A stretch of 64,000 bases of DNA from Gigaspora margarita (GCA_009809945.1 WTPW01000083.1:587585-651584), one strand, 5' to 3'; shown: positions 23,764 through 36,582, counted from the stretch's first letter. The notes: generated by a model not told the origin, from the letters alone. Numbers and translations: made by a program.

Positions 23764-23872
23764 TTTTAAATTTTTGATAAAAATTTTTAAAATTAAACAT
23801 TCTTTCTATAAATTTTACAAAAAATAATTCATCAATTATAGAAGTAAATTTGAAAAACCTATATTTCAAGAG

Positions 23873-24358
23873 TAATAATTTGAACCAGTTGATCGATACA
23901 AAATAAATAAATTTTGGGTAACCAGTTAAGCAAATGTTTAATCAGTTGACCCTTATAACTAGTTAAGAATTGATAATTAGTTGATCTGTTCAACTGAGAA
24001 TCAATAATTGTTGACAAAAAAATGATATTATAAATGAGCAAAAATTCTGAAAAGTTTTGAAAAGTTCCAAAAAGAAAATAAATAAACAAAAACAAAAATT
24101 TGAGTAAAGGTCCAATAATTCCTGAAAGTAAAATATGAAGTAATCTTAATTGGTTGAAATTAGTTAATATTAAATATTTCAGTTCAGTTAACTGATTAAT
24201 AAATTTTTCTTAGCTCAAATTACTATTTAGTTGAGCCAGTTAACTCAAATAATTTGGTTTACCCAAAACAACTAAAATAATCTTGGTTAACTGATTATGC
24301 TCAGTTATGTCAAGTTGGTTAACTAATTGATAATTTTGTTACCTAGTTTAAGTCACTA
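23873..24358. mobile_element. hAT-like word element, GTTAACTGATT type
   Basis: Flanked by TTCAAGAG (23865-23872) and TTTAAGAG (24359-24366), an 8-bp duplication with one mismatch. The ends TAATAATTTGAACCAG and CTAGTTTAAGTCACTA are weak inverted repeats. Much of the interior reiterates AGTTAACTGATTA and its complement. Non-coding. Confidence 0.6.
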
Positions 24359-24960
24359 TTTAAGAGTTACAAATTCTTTTATTCTTATTTTCAATAATCA
24401 AAAATTATTATTTAATTAGGCCAATAAAAATGCAACAAAAAAAATTAAAATGCCAAAAATTGAGTGAATAGATATGCAAATTTGTATCAGGCCACCAATA
24501 TTTACATCTAAAAAGCACATTTTTACTGTTGGTTGTTATAGCATTTGTAATTTCATTCTAAAATAATTATTTAACCTTACATTATAACAAAATGATCTGA
24601 ATTGGAAAAAAGATTATAATTAATTAACTTTGCAACAATAAAACTCTAACCTTAATATGCTAAGAAATTAGGCACTTGAATTACTATTCAGAAGTATTCA
24701 AAATGGTCTATAAAAACCTAAATAATCTATATAAGGTTATATTTGAGTATTATAGTAAAAATTTTTTAGTTAGCACTTTTACTTTGGTATATATAATCTC
24801 TATTTTAAACAATAGATCAAACTTTTACCATCTTTAACAATTTTTGCAATACAATATCTTTAAAAAAAAAATTTTTTTCCAATATAACCTTTTTTAAAAA
24901 ATGGGTCTTCCTTAGCAATTTTTTAAATATAATCTCACATAGATTATTCAGAGTCCTGGT

Positions 24961-25148
24961 TAGAGTTAATATTTCTATTCAGATATATTTTTTATATATG
25001 GATTTATTCTATTTTAACATAGTATATATCTGCATTTAAATTTAAATCCAGATTTATTTATATCCAGATATAAAACACTATGTCATGTTATATCATATTA
25101 CATAGTATATATCCAGATATATAAATCCGAATAGAGATGTTAACTTTA
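24961..25148. mobile_element. hAT-like word element, ATATCCAGATATA type
   Basis: Exact 8-bp duplication GTCCTGGT at 24953-24960 and 25149-25156. The termini TAGAGTTAATATTTCTATTC and GAATAGAGATGTTAACTTTA are inverted. The 188-bp interior repeats AGATATATCTGGATTTA-type words. Confidence 0.8.
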
Positions 25149-25156
25149 GTCCTGGT

Positions 25157-26240
25157 CTATACGATGATAGATATGTGAAAATTAAGCATCAAGATGGTCC
25201 ATATAATAATAGACATATAAAAATTAAGCATCAAGTAATATATAATATTACATGAACCAATCAGATTAAGATTTTGCAAATGCACATTATTTTAGCCTAC
25301 TATAAAACTACTAGATATCTGCATGATATTGTTATGCAAAACCAGAAACAGAAGACTAGATAGTATGAATAATATGATGATAAAAAACAGATATGGTATT
25401 ATTTATTTAATTAACTGTATAAAAAAAAAGCAATTCAATTAGTTTTTGTAATATTTTAGTAGTGATTATTCTATAAATAGTTAAAAAACTCATATCAATT
25501 TAATAATATCAGAATATATTAGATTTTAGTTGTATTTTGCTATGTAATAATATATAACAAAACAATTGCATAAATATATAAGCATATATCATTAGCAAAT
25601 TTTATATAAAGATATTAATCGATATATAACACTTAATCATTTTATATCAATTATAATATATCATTTAATTTTATAAAAATCGATTTATATCTATAATCGA
25701 TATATATTATTTTTTATATTTAATCGTTATATATCTATAAATCAATTATAATCATAATTATTTGAAATGATATAACGATTAACAGATCTTTAACGATTAC
25801 ATAGTGTTTAACCACATCACGAAAATTTTAACCCAGATACTGGGTAAAAAAAAAACAAAGTTAAAAATTTCTTAAGCCCATTTGATCTGTAAGCTATCAT
25901 AGATCATAAATATATATTCTATAAAAATATATAAAAAAACTTTAAAAAAAAAAGTGTTTTTGTACAATTTTTACTACTCTCTCCCTTTTACCCCTTCTCT
26001 CTTTTACCTTCTCCCCTTTTTCTCTTTTTTTTCTTTTTTCTCTCTTTTTTTTTCTCTCTTTTTTTTTCTTTTTTTTTCAATATTTTGAATATATTCAAAA
26101 TATTTTAGAACTAGGAAATCAAGCTGGATCAGTAGATCAAACATGTTTGACAAATATTTTCGAAATGTTTCAATGAATTTTGATAATTGTACTATAAGAT
26201 CAGATTAGATCTTTGTTTATTTTTTTTGTTTATTATTTAG
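25157..26240. other. AT-rich DNA with an ATCGATATATA word island
   Basis: From about 25610 to 25800 the words ATCGATATATA and TTATATATCTATAA recur. A polypyrimidine tract (CTCTCCCTTTTACCCC onward) runs from about 25976 to 26078. No gene seen. Confidence 0.5.
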
Positions 26241-27240
26241 ATCTTCTATCAATTTTACATTGTTTTTCATTCTTTTTTTGTTTTTTGGTTTGGTTTTATT
26301 TTTTTTAGTTTCAGTTTGTTTTTTTTTATTTTTTATTTTTTTTTATTTTTTAATTTTTTATTTTATTTTTACACTTTACCACTGGCACTTTGCAAGAAAT
26401 CCAACAACTTTTTGGCACTTTGTGCAAGCCCATTTAGCCTTTTGATATTTTGCAAGAATACACAACTAATTTCGTTAGCAATTTCCAAATTTTAAAAATG
26501 TAAGATTTTGCAAGTTTTCATAAGTTTTTGCAAGGTTTCACTTTATTTATTTTTTTGTTTCATGTTTTTTTTTGTTTTTTTTTGGTTTATTTTTATAATT
26601 TATTTTATTCTGGCACTTTGCGAAAACCTTCAATGATTTCTGAATTGCAAGATTATGTTCAAAAAAATGGAGACTTGGAACTTCATTTATTTTTTATTTA
26701 GTGCTTACATTTTTGTTTTTGTTTGTTTTCTTTTTTTTACTTATTTTTTTATTTTATTTATCCCTTACTCCTTTCAGAACTTTGCAAGAAAATGACTTGA
26801 CTTTTCTAACACTTTACAAGAACACCAATTCTAATATCTTTGGCACTTTGCAAGAAGTCGCAAATATGAGCAAATATAATCAAATATAAGCAAATATGAG
26901 CAAATATAAGCAAGTTTTTTTTTTTTGTTATTTTTTTAGGTTTGTTTTTTGTTTGTTTTTTTTTATTTATTTTTTAATTTTATTTATTTTATTTATTCCA
27001 TACTTTTGGGACTTTGCAAAAAACGATCTGATTTTTCAGGCACTTTGCAAAAATACCTATTCTAACTTTTCTGGCACTTTGCAAGAAATAGCGAATATAA
27101 GGAATATAAGTAAATATAAGCAAACTTAAGTGAATATAAGTGAATATAAAGAATATAATAGTTTATTTTTTTGTTTTTATTTTTTTATTTTTTTTTTTTG
27201 GTTTAGTTTTTTTTTGGGTTTATTTTTTTTTGTTATTTTT
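26241..27240 (+). repeat. Word island built from GGCACTTTGCAAGAA and GCAAATATAAG
   Basis: GGCACTTTGCAAGAA and close variants recur at least nine times at irregular spacing, separated by T-rich blocks, and GCAAATATAAGCAAATATGAG-type words follow. Related words in the opposite orientation lie at 63840-63910. No conserved frame. Confidence 0.6.
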
Positions 27241-27297
27241 TTTATAATAATATATAATAAAATATGTAATATTTAAAATATACTATATAATAATAAT

Positions 27298-27615
27298 AGA
27301 ATTTTACTAAATCTCACTAGCAGTGATCGTTACTGCTCTATAATAAACTTTTTAAAAAACTAAGATTAGAGTTTAGAGTTAGGGTTAGAATTAGAGTTAG
27401 AAAGGCATATTATACGTAAAATTTTGTGCTAAAAACTTTTACTTAGTGCCTGAAGATAAGTTATCATAGTAAAATATTTTGTTGTCTAAAATTTTTTAGA
27501 TTTTTTCTTAGTTTTATTATTTTTTTGTTTTTGTTTTGGTTAAACAAGATCCTATGATCTAATTGGTTAAACATATGAACGGTGATAAACACCGCCAGTG
27601 AGATTTAGCAAAACT
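27298..27615. mobile_element. MITE with CTAAATCTCACT termini and TTAGGG-like core
   Basis: TTTTACTAAATCTCACTAGC pairs with GCCAGTGAGATTTAGCAAAA. The core reads GAGTTTAGAGTTAGGGTTAG. It interrupts a dispersed repeat that continues on both sides (see 63100-64000). Confidence 0.75.
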
Positions 27616-30600
27616 CATAATAATAAATAAAAAAGATTAAATTTTATATTAAATTGTGAAAGCTTGCAAATGTATATTTAATAATTTAAAATATTATATA
27701 ATAATAATGAATAAAAAAATAAAATTTTATATTAAATTGTAAAAACTTGTGAAAACTTGCGAAAACCTGTAAAAAGTTCAAAAAGCATGATTATGTGAAT
27801 ATAATAATTATTAATTGATATCATATTAGATATATATCGATTAATATCTATATCAGATATATATCAATTACTATCACTATCAATAGAAATCAGCAGGGAT
27901 GATGGGTATCAATATATATCTTACTGGTTAGTAATCGATATATATCTATATAAAATTTGCTGATGATATACTTGTAAAAATAGTGAAAATATAGGTTTGA
28001 GGCAGCTATTTTGTAGTTAAAATACAAGTTAAAAATATGATTATTCATTATTGTTTTTTTTTAGTTTATTAATGATTTGTTAAGCTATACAGAACTGTAG
28101 ACTTTAATACAATAGAAATTGTATTAAGGCTTTAAAACTATAATTATAATTACAAGTTTACTAAAATGCAACTATTAGTTGAGCACCATATTATACAAAA
28201 CTATTAGAATAGCCAATTAAAATTTAAGATCAGGTATAACATAAAATTTTGTTTTTTTGTTTATTTTTTAAAAAAAACATTTATAACTTAAAATTTTGCT
28301 TAAGAAAACTCCTTTGGGACTCTAATAAAAAATTTCTTGCTAAATTTTGTATATACTAATGCTCCTGATAAAGTTTCAGCCCTTACCCTAAGCCTAAAAT
28401 AATTAAAATTTATTTTTTGTTTTATAAAAGTTTATTTTTTTGTTTTGTTACACAAATTTGCAAATCTAATTTACCTATAGTGTTCAATACCATAGATACA
28501 TTTTATAATAATTGTATAATTATATAAGAAATATGATCATTAATAGTAAAATATGAAAGGTATATAAATATTAAAGGTAGGGTGAATGTAGATCAATTTT
28601 CATATAATTTATATGATATAGCAAAATTTTATATAGAAAGCAAACACATGCTTCTAATTAAACTTTTTAAAATTATAGCTAATATTTCCCAAAATTTCGT
28701 GGCATATAATTTGAAGCTTCTTATTTGTTATAGTAAAATTTCAAACTCTATATCATTAAAAAAGTCTACTTTCATATATTGGAAAAAAAACTTAAATGAT
28801 CCAAATTTTTTTAGAGCACACAAAAATTATCAATTCTGATTAGTTGAATCTATATTGTTTACAATTCTGATTGGTCAATCACCTGATTTCATATAATTAC
28901 AACATGATTACTATTAAAAATAATTTATGTTTACTCTACCCTTAATGAGCAAAGTTATTATTATAATTTTTGCATTTTCTAGTAGAAATATGAAAGTAGT
29001 TTAGCATTGTTTACTAAAGAAATTTAGTAGCAAGCTAAAATTGAATTAGTATATATTACAAATATTAATTCTTGTAACAATAAACTTGTATTAAATATTT
29101 TGAGTTTTATAATTTTTGAGGCACAGTTTTTAGATAATGAGCAGATGTACAGGATTGTATTATAAATAGGATTATTTTTTTGGCATATAAAAAAAATTCA
29201 TATTAAATTCTATATATGTAATAATAATTTGCAAGAATTAAAAAAAGAGAATAGATAATGTTTTTATAGCTTTTGGAACTTCTTGCTTATGAGCAGTACA
29301 AGTAAATTAGTTGTCTTTTTCTTGCTATTCTTGCTTGTATTTTTTGTAATAAAACAGTTTGATAAATTAATAATAAATGATTACCAAAAATTAGAGTATA
29401 TGCAGCAGATATGATAAAGTAATTAGTTGACTAGCTTTAATTTAAATAAAATGTATGCTAATAATGCAATTTAAGAATACAAGTAATTTCTTTATAACAA
29501 TCATATTCAAATCCAAATTGTTACATATGTGCATAGCATTTTACATAACAAGCTTGTAATGCAATTAATCAGGTATAAGCTTGATTAGTTAGCAGTTAAT
29601 TTAGTTACTACTTATTCTAATAATTTATATAAAATTTATTGGTATTCAGGTTCTAAAATATCAATATTTCACAATATTTATTAATATAAAGGTATGAAAA
29701 AATCATTAATAAGGTATTATAAAAGCTCATACAAATATAAAATCATATTATTTTATTATTATTTAAATTAACTATATCAAGTTGTTTATTTAAGTATAAA
29801 AGACCTAAAGTTTTGTGATGTTCAAAAAAAAAATTAACCTATTAAATTAATAAATCGAATAAAGTTGCCATAATTATAGAAAAAAAGTATTGTATTAAAG
29901 AATTGCATTAAAATGGCTCCTTGACAAAAATTATATAGTTTAAACAAAATTGAGCAACTTAAGCTTGAAGTTACATTAATAAACAAGCAATAAAAAGACA
30001 ATATCAAAGAGATAATTGTAATAATATATTTATTAAGTTGAAATTTTTTATATAGAAAGTTGTTAGCTAAATATTAAAGGCTATTGTGAAGAGTGCATTA
30101 TAAATACAAAGTCAGAACACATAGTAAAAATTAAACCCAACTTTATATTGCTAAGTAATTATAAAGATAAATATAATTTTTATATAGGAAGACAAATATC
30201 AATTAATTTTAAATAGTATTAAAAGAATACACTGCTACTTAATGCATATTTAAAAGAATAGTATAAATCATAATTTTTTTGATAGTGTTGTAAAAAGCAT
30301 ATAAGTTGTAATTTTATTGAATGGAAAAAAATTAGAATATATTTTTTAAGTTATTATTTATTATTATATAATAAGGTAGCTGCGCAACAAAGTTGCGCTA
30401 AAACCAGGAACGGAAAATAGGTTATATTTAAGATTTAATTGAATTTACAAGCATATACAATATTGTTCATACATAAAGTATCTCCAAAAAAAAAAACAGA
30501 AAAAGTTCATGAATAAGTGCCATGGTACTTTATGCAAGGTCGATGCTATAAATTATTGTAATTATTGAATTATGCTGTTATAATTAATTAAATTACGGAT

Positions 30601-30667
30601 ATGCTATAATAATTAATGATCTAAAATGTAAAACATATTACCACAAATCATATTACAATAATTCTGA
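27616..30667. other. Gene-poor AT-rich stretch with repeat fragments
   Basis: 27640-27990 matches 63120-63700 in inverted orientation, including the ATCGATAGTGATAGTAATCG-like part. 28200-28460 contains the CAGGT(A/G)TAAC and CCCTTACCCTAAGCC parts of the telomere-core MITE lineage. At 30370-30395 TAATAAGGTAGCTGCGCAA begins an inverted match to 41330-41348. No gene recognised; the 85-codon frame at 28582 has no signature. Confidence 0.45.
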
Positions 30668-31190
30668 CTTTTAATAGAATACATTAATTGACTTTTAATA
30701 GGATCAATTGAAAAATGGGAATTATTTTATATTAAATATCATAAATAATTCATTATCTTACTCTACTAATTTTAGAAAATGTCTAGCTCCTGATTCACTA
30801 ATCCAAATTTTAGGTTCAAAACAACTCTAAATTAGGCCCAACATTTGGATACCAAAATCTTGGTTAAAATATTGCTGACTTTTAATAAAATACATTAACT
30901 AACTTTTAATAAGAATAGTTTATCTTTTGGTAAATAAGAATTGCTCCATATCAATCATAATAAATATCATCATAAATATGTCATCATATCAAAGCCTTAC
31001 TCTACTAAATTTCAGACAATATCTGGCTCCTACTTCATTTGATCCAAATTTTAGGTTCAAAATAACCAGAATTGAACTTAAATTAGGTTCAACTTTTGGA
31101 TATCGAAATCTTGGTTTGAAATATAATAGCTGTTTTTAATAGAAAACATTAACTAACTTTTAATAAAAAAAATAGTTTATTAGTTTGAAA
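30668..31190. repeat. Tandem duplication, unit about 220-240 bp
   Basis: GACTTTTAATA-ATACATTAA starts units at about 30668 and 30889, with a third partial start at about 31128. CTGGCTCCT(A/G)-TTCA and CCAAATTTTAGGTTCAAAA recur at the same spacing. Not coding. Confidence 0.7.
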
Positions 31191-32065
31191 ATATTCTATA
31201 TCAAATATTATATATGTAAGCAAATATATTTAATAAATAATAGCTTATCGCTTATAAAAAATATAGAAAAATATAAATATATCTTAAGCAAATATACTTG
31301 AGTTTATCATTAAAAAATAAGAATCTATATATGACATTGATCATAAGCAAACATATTTGATAAAAGAACCTATACACCAGAAAAAGTGTCATAAGAAATA
31401 AAGTGAGGAAAAACCAAAAAGTTCAATGACTGAAGAACAGCAGTTAGCTTATCGAAAAAGTAAATCAGGCTTATTGCAAACATTAGTTAACAAATACACA
31501 TTACTATAGTTATATCGACATTTTTGAGTCATTAGTAAAAAAATTCAAAATTTCAATACAGTGAGTTATACTGATATTTTATATTAAATTTTCAAAAAAA
31601 TGTCAGTATAGAAAGATTTTATCATGATTTAGATATAACCAGAGTGATGTGTATTAAAAGTGAAAGAGAATATAATTCAATACAAATATTTGAAGAAAGT
31701 GGCTAAAAAAAGTACAATTTTTAAATTGAATTTTAATTGAATTAATTATATTGAACTATTTTAAAAAGCGAAATATCATCCACATGTCAACTTACTGATG
31801 ATTATAATTTTCTCAAAAAGTTTCAAAATGCTATTGCAAATTTCAAAATAATTATTGTCCTACTTGTAAAAAATCTTTTCTTTTATTAAATTAGATATTA
31901 AACTGGACAATTATATTGGACAAACTATATCTATATCGAACTAGTTTATCAAGTAGTACCAATTTGACCTATTAAATATACTTGGGAAGAAAATCAGGAA
32001 CTTGCTCTCACATGCAGTTTCATTTGTGACAACTCATAAAGTCACAATAACAGGTGCGATCAATT
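31191..32065. other. AT-rich intergenic DNA
   Basis: No supported feature. Confidence 0.4.
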
Positions 32066-32353
32066 AATCAACAATCACTTTACTGATATAACATTTCACC
32101 AACAATTATTTACTAACATATTCATTTTATCAACAGTATATTTCATCAAAGCTTATTTCACTGCCAAAGTAATTCTGGTCATTGTCATTAGGGCCAGGGT
32201 AAAATTAGGTATAATTAGAGCTAAAGTTAGTGTGCTTTTTAAAAAAAAAACTTGTTGGTGAACTGAACTTTAGTGAAACAAACTGTCAGTAAAATGAGCT
32301 TGTTGGTAAGTATTTGTTGGTAAAATGTTATATTAGTGAAGTGATTGTTGGCA
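32066..32353. mobile_element. MITE of ACCAACAA/TTGTTGGT words
   Basis: CAACAATCACTTTACTGATA (about 32068) pairs with the region TTAGTGAAGTGATTGTTGGC (about 32332). TTCACCAACAA-type words repeat in both arms. The core has TTAGGGCCAGGGTAAAATTA. Limits are approximate. Confidence 0.65.
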
Positions 32354-32677
32354 AATAATATGAACTCCACAATAATAAATGCTGTAATAAATATTAAAAA
32401 AAGGAATTTGCAACTAGTCTTATATTTGTAGATATAACAAGAGTTTGTACTTCTTTTCGATAATACAAAATGCACATTTATAGAGAAAAAAGATTGCTTT
32501 GTTATAAATTTAGTATACAATTTAAGTTTAATTCTAAAGCATAAGACCAAGAATTAAGGCTCCAGCCCACAAAACTTCACCATTTTTCTAGTTATAATAA
32601 AAGTTTAGATCTTAGATTAATAAATGTTTTTTATACTACTAAGTTCTATAAGTGAAATTAAATAGCAAATATTATAA

Positions 32678-33312
32678 GGGCAATGACAGATATTACCTAA
32701 TATTTGTTTTGGCTAAAAAGAAGACTCAGAAGCGAACCTCTAATCCAGTTCATGCAGAAAGCTCTACTAACGAAGAAGGAAAGTTGAATGAGGAAGCTAA
32801 AAGAAGAAAAACAGAGCAGAAGCAAGGTTCCCTTAACCTTTGCATGTCAGTGATAGGTGATAGAATATTAGCTGATGGAAAGCCATTTTGGTGCAGCACT
32901 TAGGCTGGTTTAATACAGCCCCTAGTTTCTGAACGATCTTAAACTAGTGCGGTAGGTTGCACTTGGGCGCCTTAGGGTAGCCGGGTGATGTCAGGCTTGC
33001 AAATTAGGAGTAAACAAGTGTATAAATTTATTGATATACTTAGTATCTTAATAAAGTACTGGCGAAACTGCCAAAGTGAAAAAAAAAAAATACCTAATAT
33101 TTTAGGGTGTAGGGGGTCAAACGAAATCTTAGGTTACACAATCTAGACTACTAGCCAATCAAAATCAAGAATTATTTAACCATAATTATAACAAAATATA
33201 GGATAAATATACTTTTTTGTGTAACAAAATTGAGCATTTTGATTGGTCTTAGGTGGGGGTGGGGGGTCTGGCCTCATAGTAAATGGATATTAGGTAATAT
33301 ATGTCATGGCCC
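32678..33312. mobile_element. Harbinger-like MITE hosting a retroposon
   Basis: GGGCAATGACAGATATTACC and GGTAATATATGTCATGGCCC are inverted ends flanked by TAA (32675-32677, 33313-33315). A retroposed segment (32706-33090) sits close to its left end. Confidence 0.75.
32706..33090 (+). mobile_element. Retroposed segment with poly(A) and 12-bp target duplication
   Basis: Flanked by TACCTAATATTT at 32694-32705 and 33091-33102, ending in a run of A. The first 200 bp are open (AKKKTQKRTSNPVHAESS... to GDRILADGKPFWCST, stop at 32903), a basic Lys/Glu-rich fragment of unknown family. The 3' part contains TTTATTGATATACTTAGTAT and TTAATAAAGTACTGGCG, resembling the 3' end of the tRNA-headed SINE at 45703-46661. 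It could be a 5'-truncated LINE end or a processed pseudogene. Confidence 0.75.
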
Positions 33313-33397
33313 TAACTTGAATAATTTATTTCAAACCTAGCTAATAAAATGTTTTTATATTTACTTATTTAAATACATAACCTTGAAAAATTTGTAA

Positions 33398-33620
33398 GGC
33401 TATCTATTAATCTGGTTCATCTCAGGTTGGATTAAACTGAGTCAGACCTGGGTCGGGTTTGATATAAGGTCGTTAGACCCAGATCAGACTTGGTATAAAG
33501 TAGGACAGAACCAGGTCAGGTTTGATATAAGTGGGTCAGACCCAGGTTGGGTTTTGACCCAAGTAGGTCTGACCAGAATCAGGCCCAAACCTGATCCAAC
33601 CCAACCTATTAAGACCCCTA
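33398..33620. repeat. Word island built from GGGTCAGACCC, possible hAT-like element
   Basis: The words GGGTCAGACCCAGG, TTGACCCAAG and GGGTTTGATATAAG are repeated on both strands through about 200 bp. The flanks ATTTGTAA (33390-33397) and GTTTGTAA (33621-33628) match 7 of 8. Terminal inversion is weak, so the class is uncertain. Confidence 0.5.
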
Positions 33621-33925
33621 GTTTGTAATATAAACCCTTTTTTATTAAGATAACCTGTTTTGGGTCTCTAAATAAACTTGTCAAAGAGTTTTTCTACTTA
33701 GTTCAAATCAAATTGCATTTTTTTGGACATTTTACAAGTAAAAAATAGGGTTAAAGTTAGAAAAAAAATTTTTTTCAAAAAAAATTTTTTCTAGCTTTAA
33801 CCCTATTTTTTATCTGTAAAATATCTGAAAAAATACAGTGATTTTGAACCAAGTAGAAATACTCTTTGACAAGTTTACTTAAAGGCCCAAAGCAGATTAT
33901 CTTGATAAAAAAAGAGGTACAAACT
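33621..33925. mobile_element. Palindromic foldback element
   Basis: AAGATAACCTGTTTTGGGTC (about 33648) pairs with GGCCCAAAGCAGATTATCTT (about 33884), and the arms meet at TTTTTTTCAAAAAAAATTTT near 33775. A third partial copy of the arm end lies at 33960-34010. Confidence 0.75.
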
Positions 33926-34316
33926 AAAAATTTTTAACTTTAGCATATAGATAACCCATTTTTCTTACAAGGTAACCTTTTTTGGTCGCCTAAATAAAGT
34001 TGTTCAGAGCACAATTTTATATATAATTGCTAATTTAAAATTAGTAAATTTTTGTTTTTAGCTAAGTTATATTTTGAAAAAGTACAAATTAACAAAATTT
34101 TGATATAGTTTTTTAAGTTCAAATTTTTCTTCTTTTCTTGTTCTATATGATTGTAAGTTTAATTTTAAATTAATTAGTTAAGCCAAGAAGAATCTTCAGC
34201 CCAAAGTTTATAGTAAATTCATATGTTTTTATTATAATTTTTATTTTAAACTTATTTCAAGACTATTTTAAGGCCATCTCCTATGACTGTTATACATATT
34301 CCTTCATTTTGCCACA

Positions 34317-34671
34317 ATACAGTCAGACCTCCATAAATGCAACTTCTTAAATGCAATACCTTCCTAAATGCATGTTTTTTTCTATTTCATAAGATGTTAT
34401 TAGTACTAAATACATGTTCTATATTCTGTAAATGCACATTCTCTTGAATAATATTTTATATTACACTAACCTCTCTAAATGCATGTAGCCAATCAAATTT
34501 TAGTATTTAAAATAGGTTATACAGTTTTGGTAGAAGTTATACAAACTTGATAATCTAATTTTAAAGCTACAATTTAATTGACTCTCTCTAAATGCAAACC
34601 TCCCTAAATGCACGTTGTAGGCTTGTCCCTACGAGTTGCATTGATGGAGAGTTGACTATAGCTTTTAGTAA
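34317..34671. mobile_element. pogo/Tigger-like MITE with CTAAATGCA words
   Basis: TACAGTCAGACCTCCATAAA on the left pairs with TGATGGAGAGTTGACTATAG on the right; TA flanks both. This TIR form (CAGTCNNACCTCNNTAAATGC) is typical of pogo-like elements. CTAAATGCA is reiterated about eight times inside. Confidence 0.7.
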
Positions 34672-34679
34672 ACAAATTT

Positions 34680-36582
34680 CTTAACCAAACTTCTATTACA
34701 ATAATTTTAGTTTTCTGATTTTGCTATTTAATATTTAATAGCTAGTCTAATTAATATACAGTAAGTTACTATATTAGTAATACAATCTAACTTAACCACT
34801 TTTGAACTTTCTAATAACTTGTTCTTGCTGATTTTAGCAATTTGAAAGTGTGCTAATTATTATATACTACTATTATATGCATTAGTATTATTCTTAATAA
34901 AAAACTAATAAAGCAATTATATTCTATTAAGATGCAGGTTTGCATAATGCATCATGCTGCATAATATTGCATTATGCAATACAAAGACAATAAACCTGTA
35001 TTTGCCATTACTAACACCAATATTGTACATCGAATTTGAATTTTTGTAGCTTCCAAAATCAACTTATATTGCAACAAAATTTGAAACTAACACAGGTGAT
35101 TAAAGAATTCAAATTCTACTAATAAATTGATTTAAAATTAAGAACTAGAGTTAAATCGTCATCCAAAAATTTTTACTTTGTATGATTAATAATATAATTA
35201 ATTTTTAAATAAACCTTTTTATTGATCTTAAAACTTAACAATATTGATAAATATATCAATAATAATAATTATAACAATAACTATAAATGTTGTACATCAA
35301 AATAGATTTAGAATTAATATAAGTTGATTCTAAATACACTTATGCTTGAAATAAAATCTTAAATTTGTATTAACTTAAAAGTAATTCCAAAAGCATTTAC
35401 TGCATATTTAACATTAAATTAATTAAATAAACAACTATGAAATTTATATATGAGTTTAGGGTTTTGAAGTTTTATTTAAATTCAAACTACAGTAGATCTG
35501 AACAAACTTTGAATCAAAACAAACTCAAGCCATAAACATTATAAAGTTTGAGTTTCAAACCTGAATTCAAATATAAAATAATCAAATTCAAATCTAACCC
35601 AAATATTACAATTAGGTTTGGCTTGGGTTTGATTTAACGTTTGCAAAAATATTTGAATTTAGACTAATAAAATAATAATATATCTATCATAAGCTTTTTG
35701 TCTTAAAATAATATTATAAATACTTCAAAGAAAAACCTATAATTCTAATTAAATGAAAATTACAGTTTTCCTTTTGTAGCACTATAAAAATTAGTTTTAT
35801 TATAAAAGTTGGACTTCAATATAAAAGTATTTATTAGGCATAATTATTGAAAAGAACCTGCCTGCAATAAAAAGCATTAGTCAAAAAATCAAAAAAATAT
35901 AAAATATAATACTTTATTATTTCAGCCTATATGGTTTTATGTATGGGTTTTGCTAGTCTTATAATCACATAGTTTAATCATGATATTGGAGGGTTATTGG
36001 TAGTTAGGATCGATCAAAAGATAATTAAAGGGTATTCACAGTTGGAGAGTATAAAGTAAAAATCAGCAAAGATTTACTAGTTGCCTTATATAAAAATAGA
36101 ATCCCATGTGATTCATTTTTAGAAAAAACCCCCATAGTAAAAAATCAAAACAAACCTATATCTCATGATTTATTTGACTAATTTTAATGATTTTACTACT
36201 ATTAGAATTAGAAAAATTAGTCTACAACTTTATTAGAAACTAATAGAAAGTTTACATAATAAAAATATACTTTTATATGTAAACAAGCTAGATTCCTGTA
36301 CTATAAAAAATATATAAATTTCTATTTTTGTTTATTATAAGATCTGCAATTTTTTACTTCTTTAAAGATGGGCTAATCTTTAATTAATTTTATACAGGTC
36401 CAACTATAAAATTTCTGTGCCCTATCAGTAAGATGATAGGTCATATAAATTGAAATGCTATGTCACAGAAACTTTCTGATATGCAGCATGTGATAGCTAG
36501 CTAATATTTGGCACGTATCTGCAGCCTATCGGCTTAGCACATATCGATCAGTTTCTCACAGCTTTATGTAACATATATAATG
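34680..36582. other. AT-rich stretch with a TTTGAATTCAAA word island
   Basis: From about 35458 to 35665 the words TTCAAA, TTTGAATT and TTTGGGTTTG are heavily reiterated, as in the hAT-like word elements, but I found no clean target duplication. 36160-36250 resembles the inner arm of foldback family C. No gene. Confidence 0.45.

Noticed and set aside
35458..35740. TTTGAATTCAAA island as another hAT-like element
   Set aside because: Word reiteration is clear, but no matching 8-bp flanks or inverted termini could be fixed.
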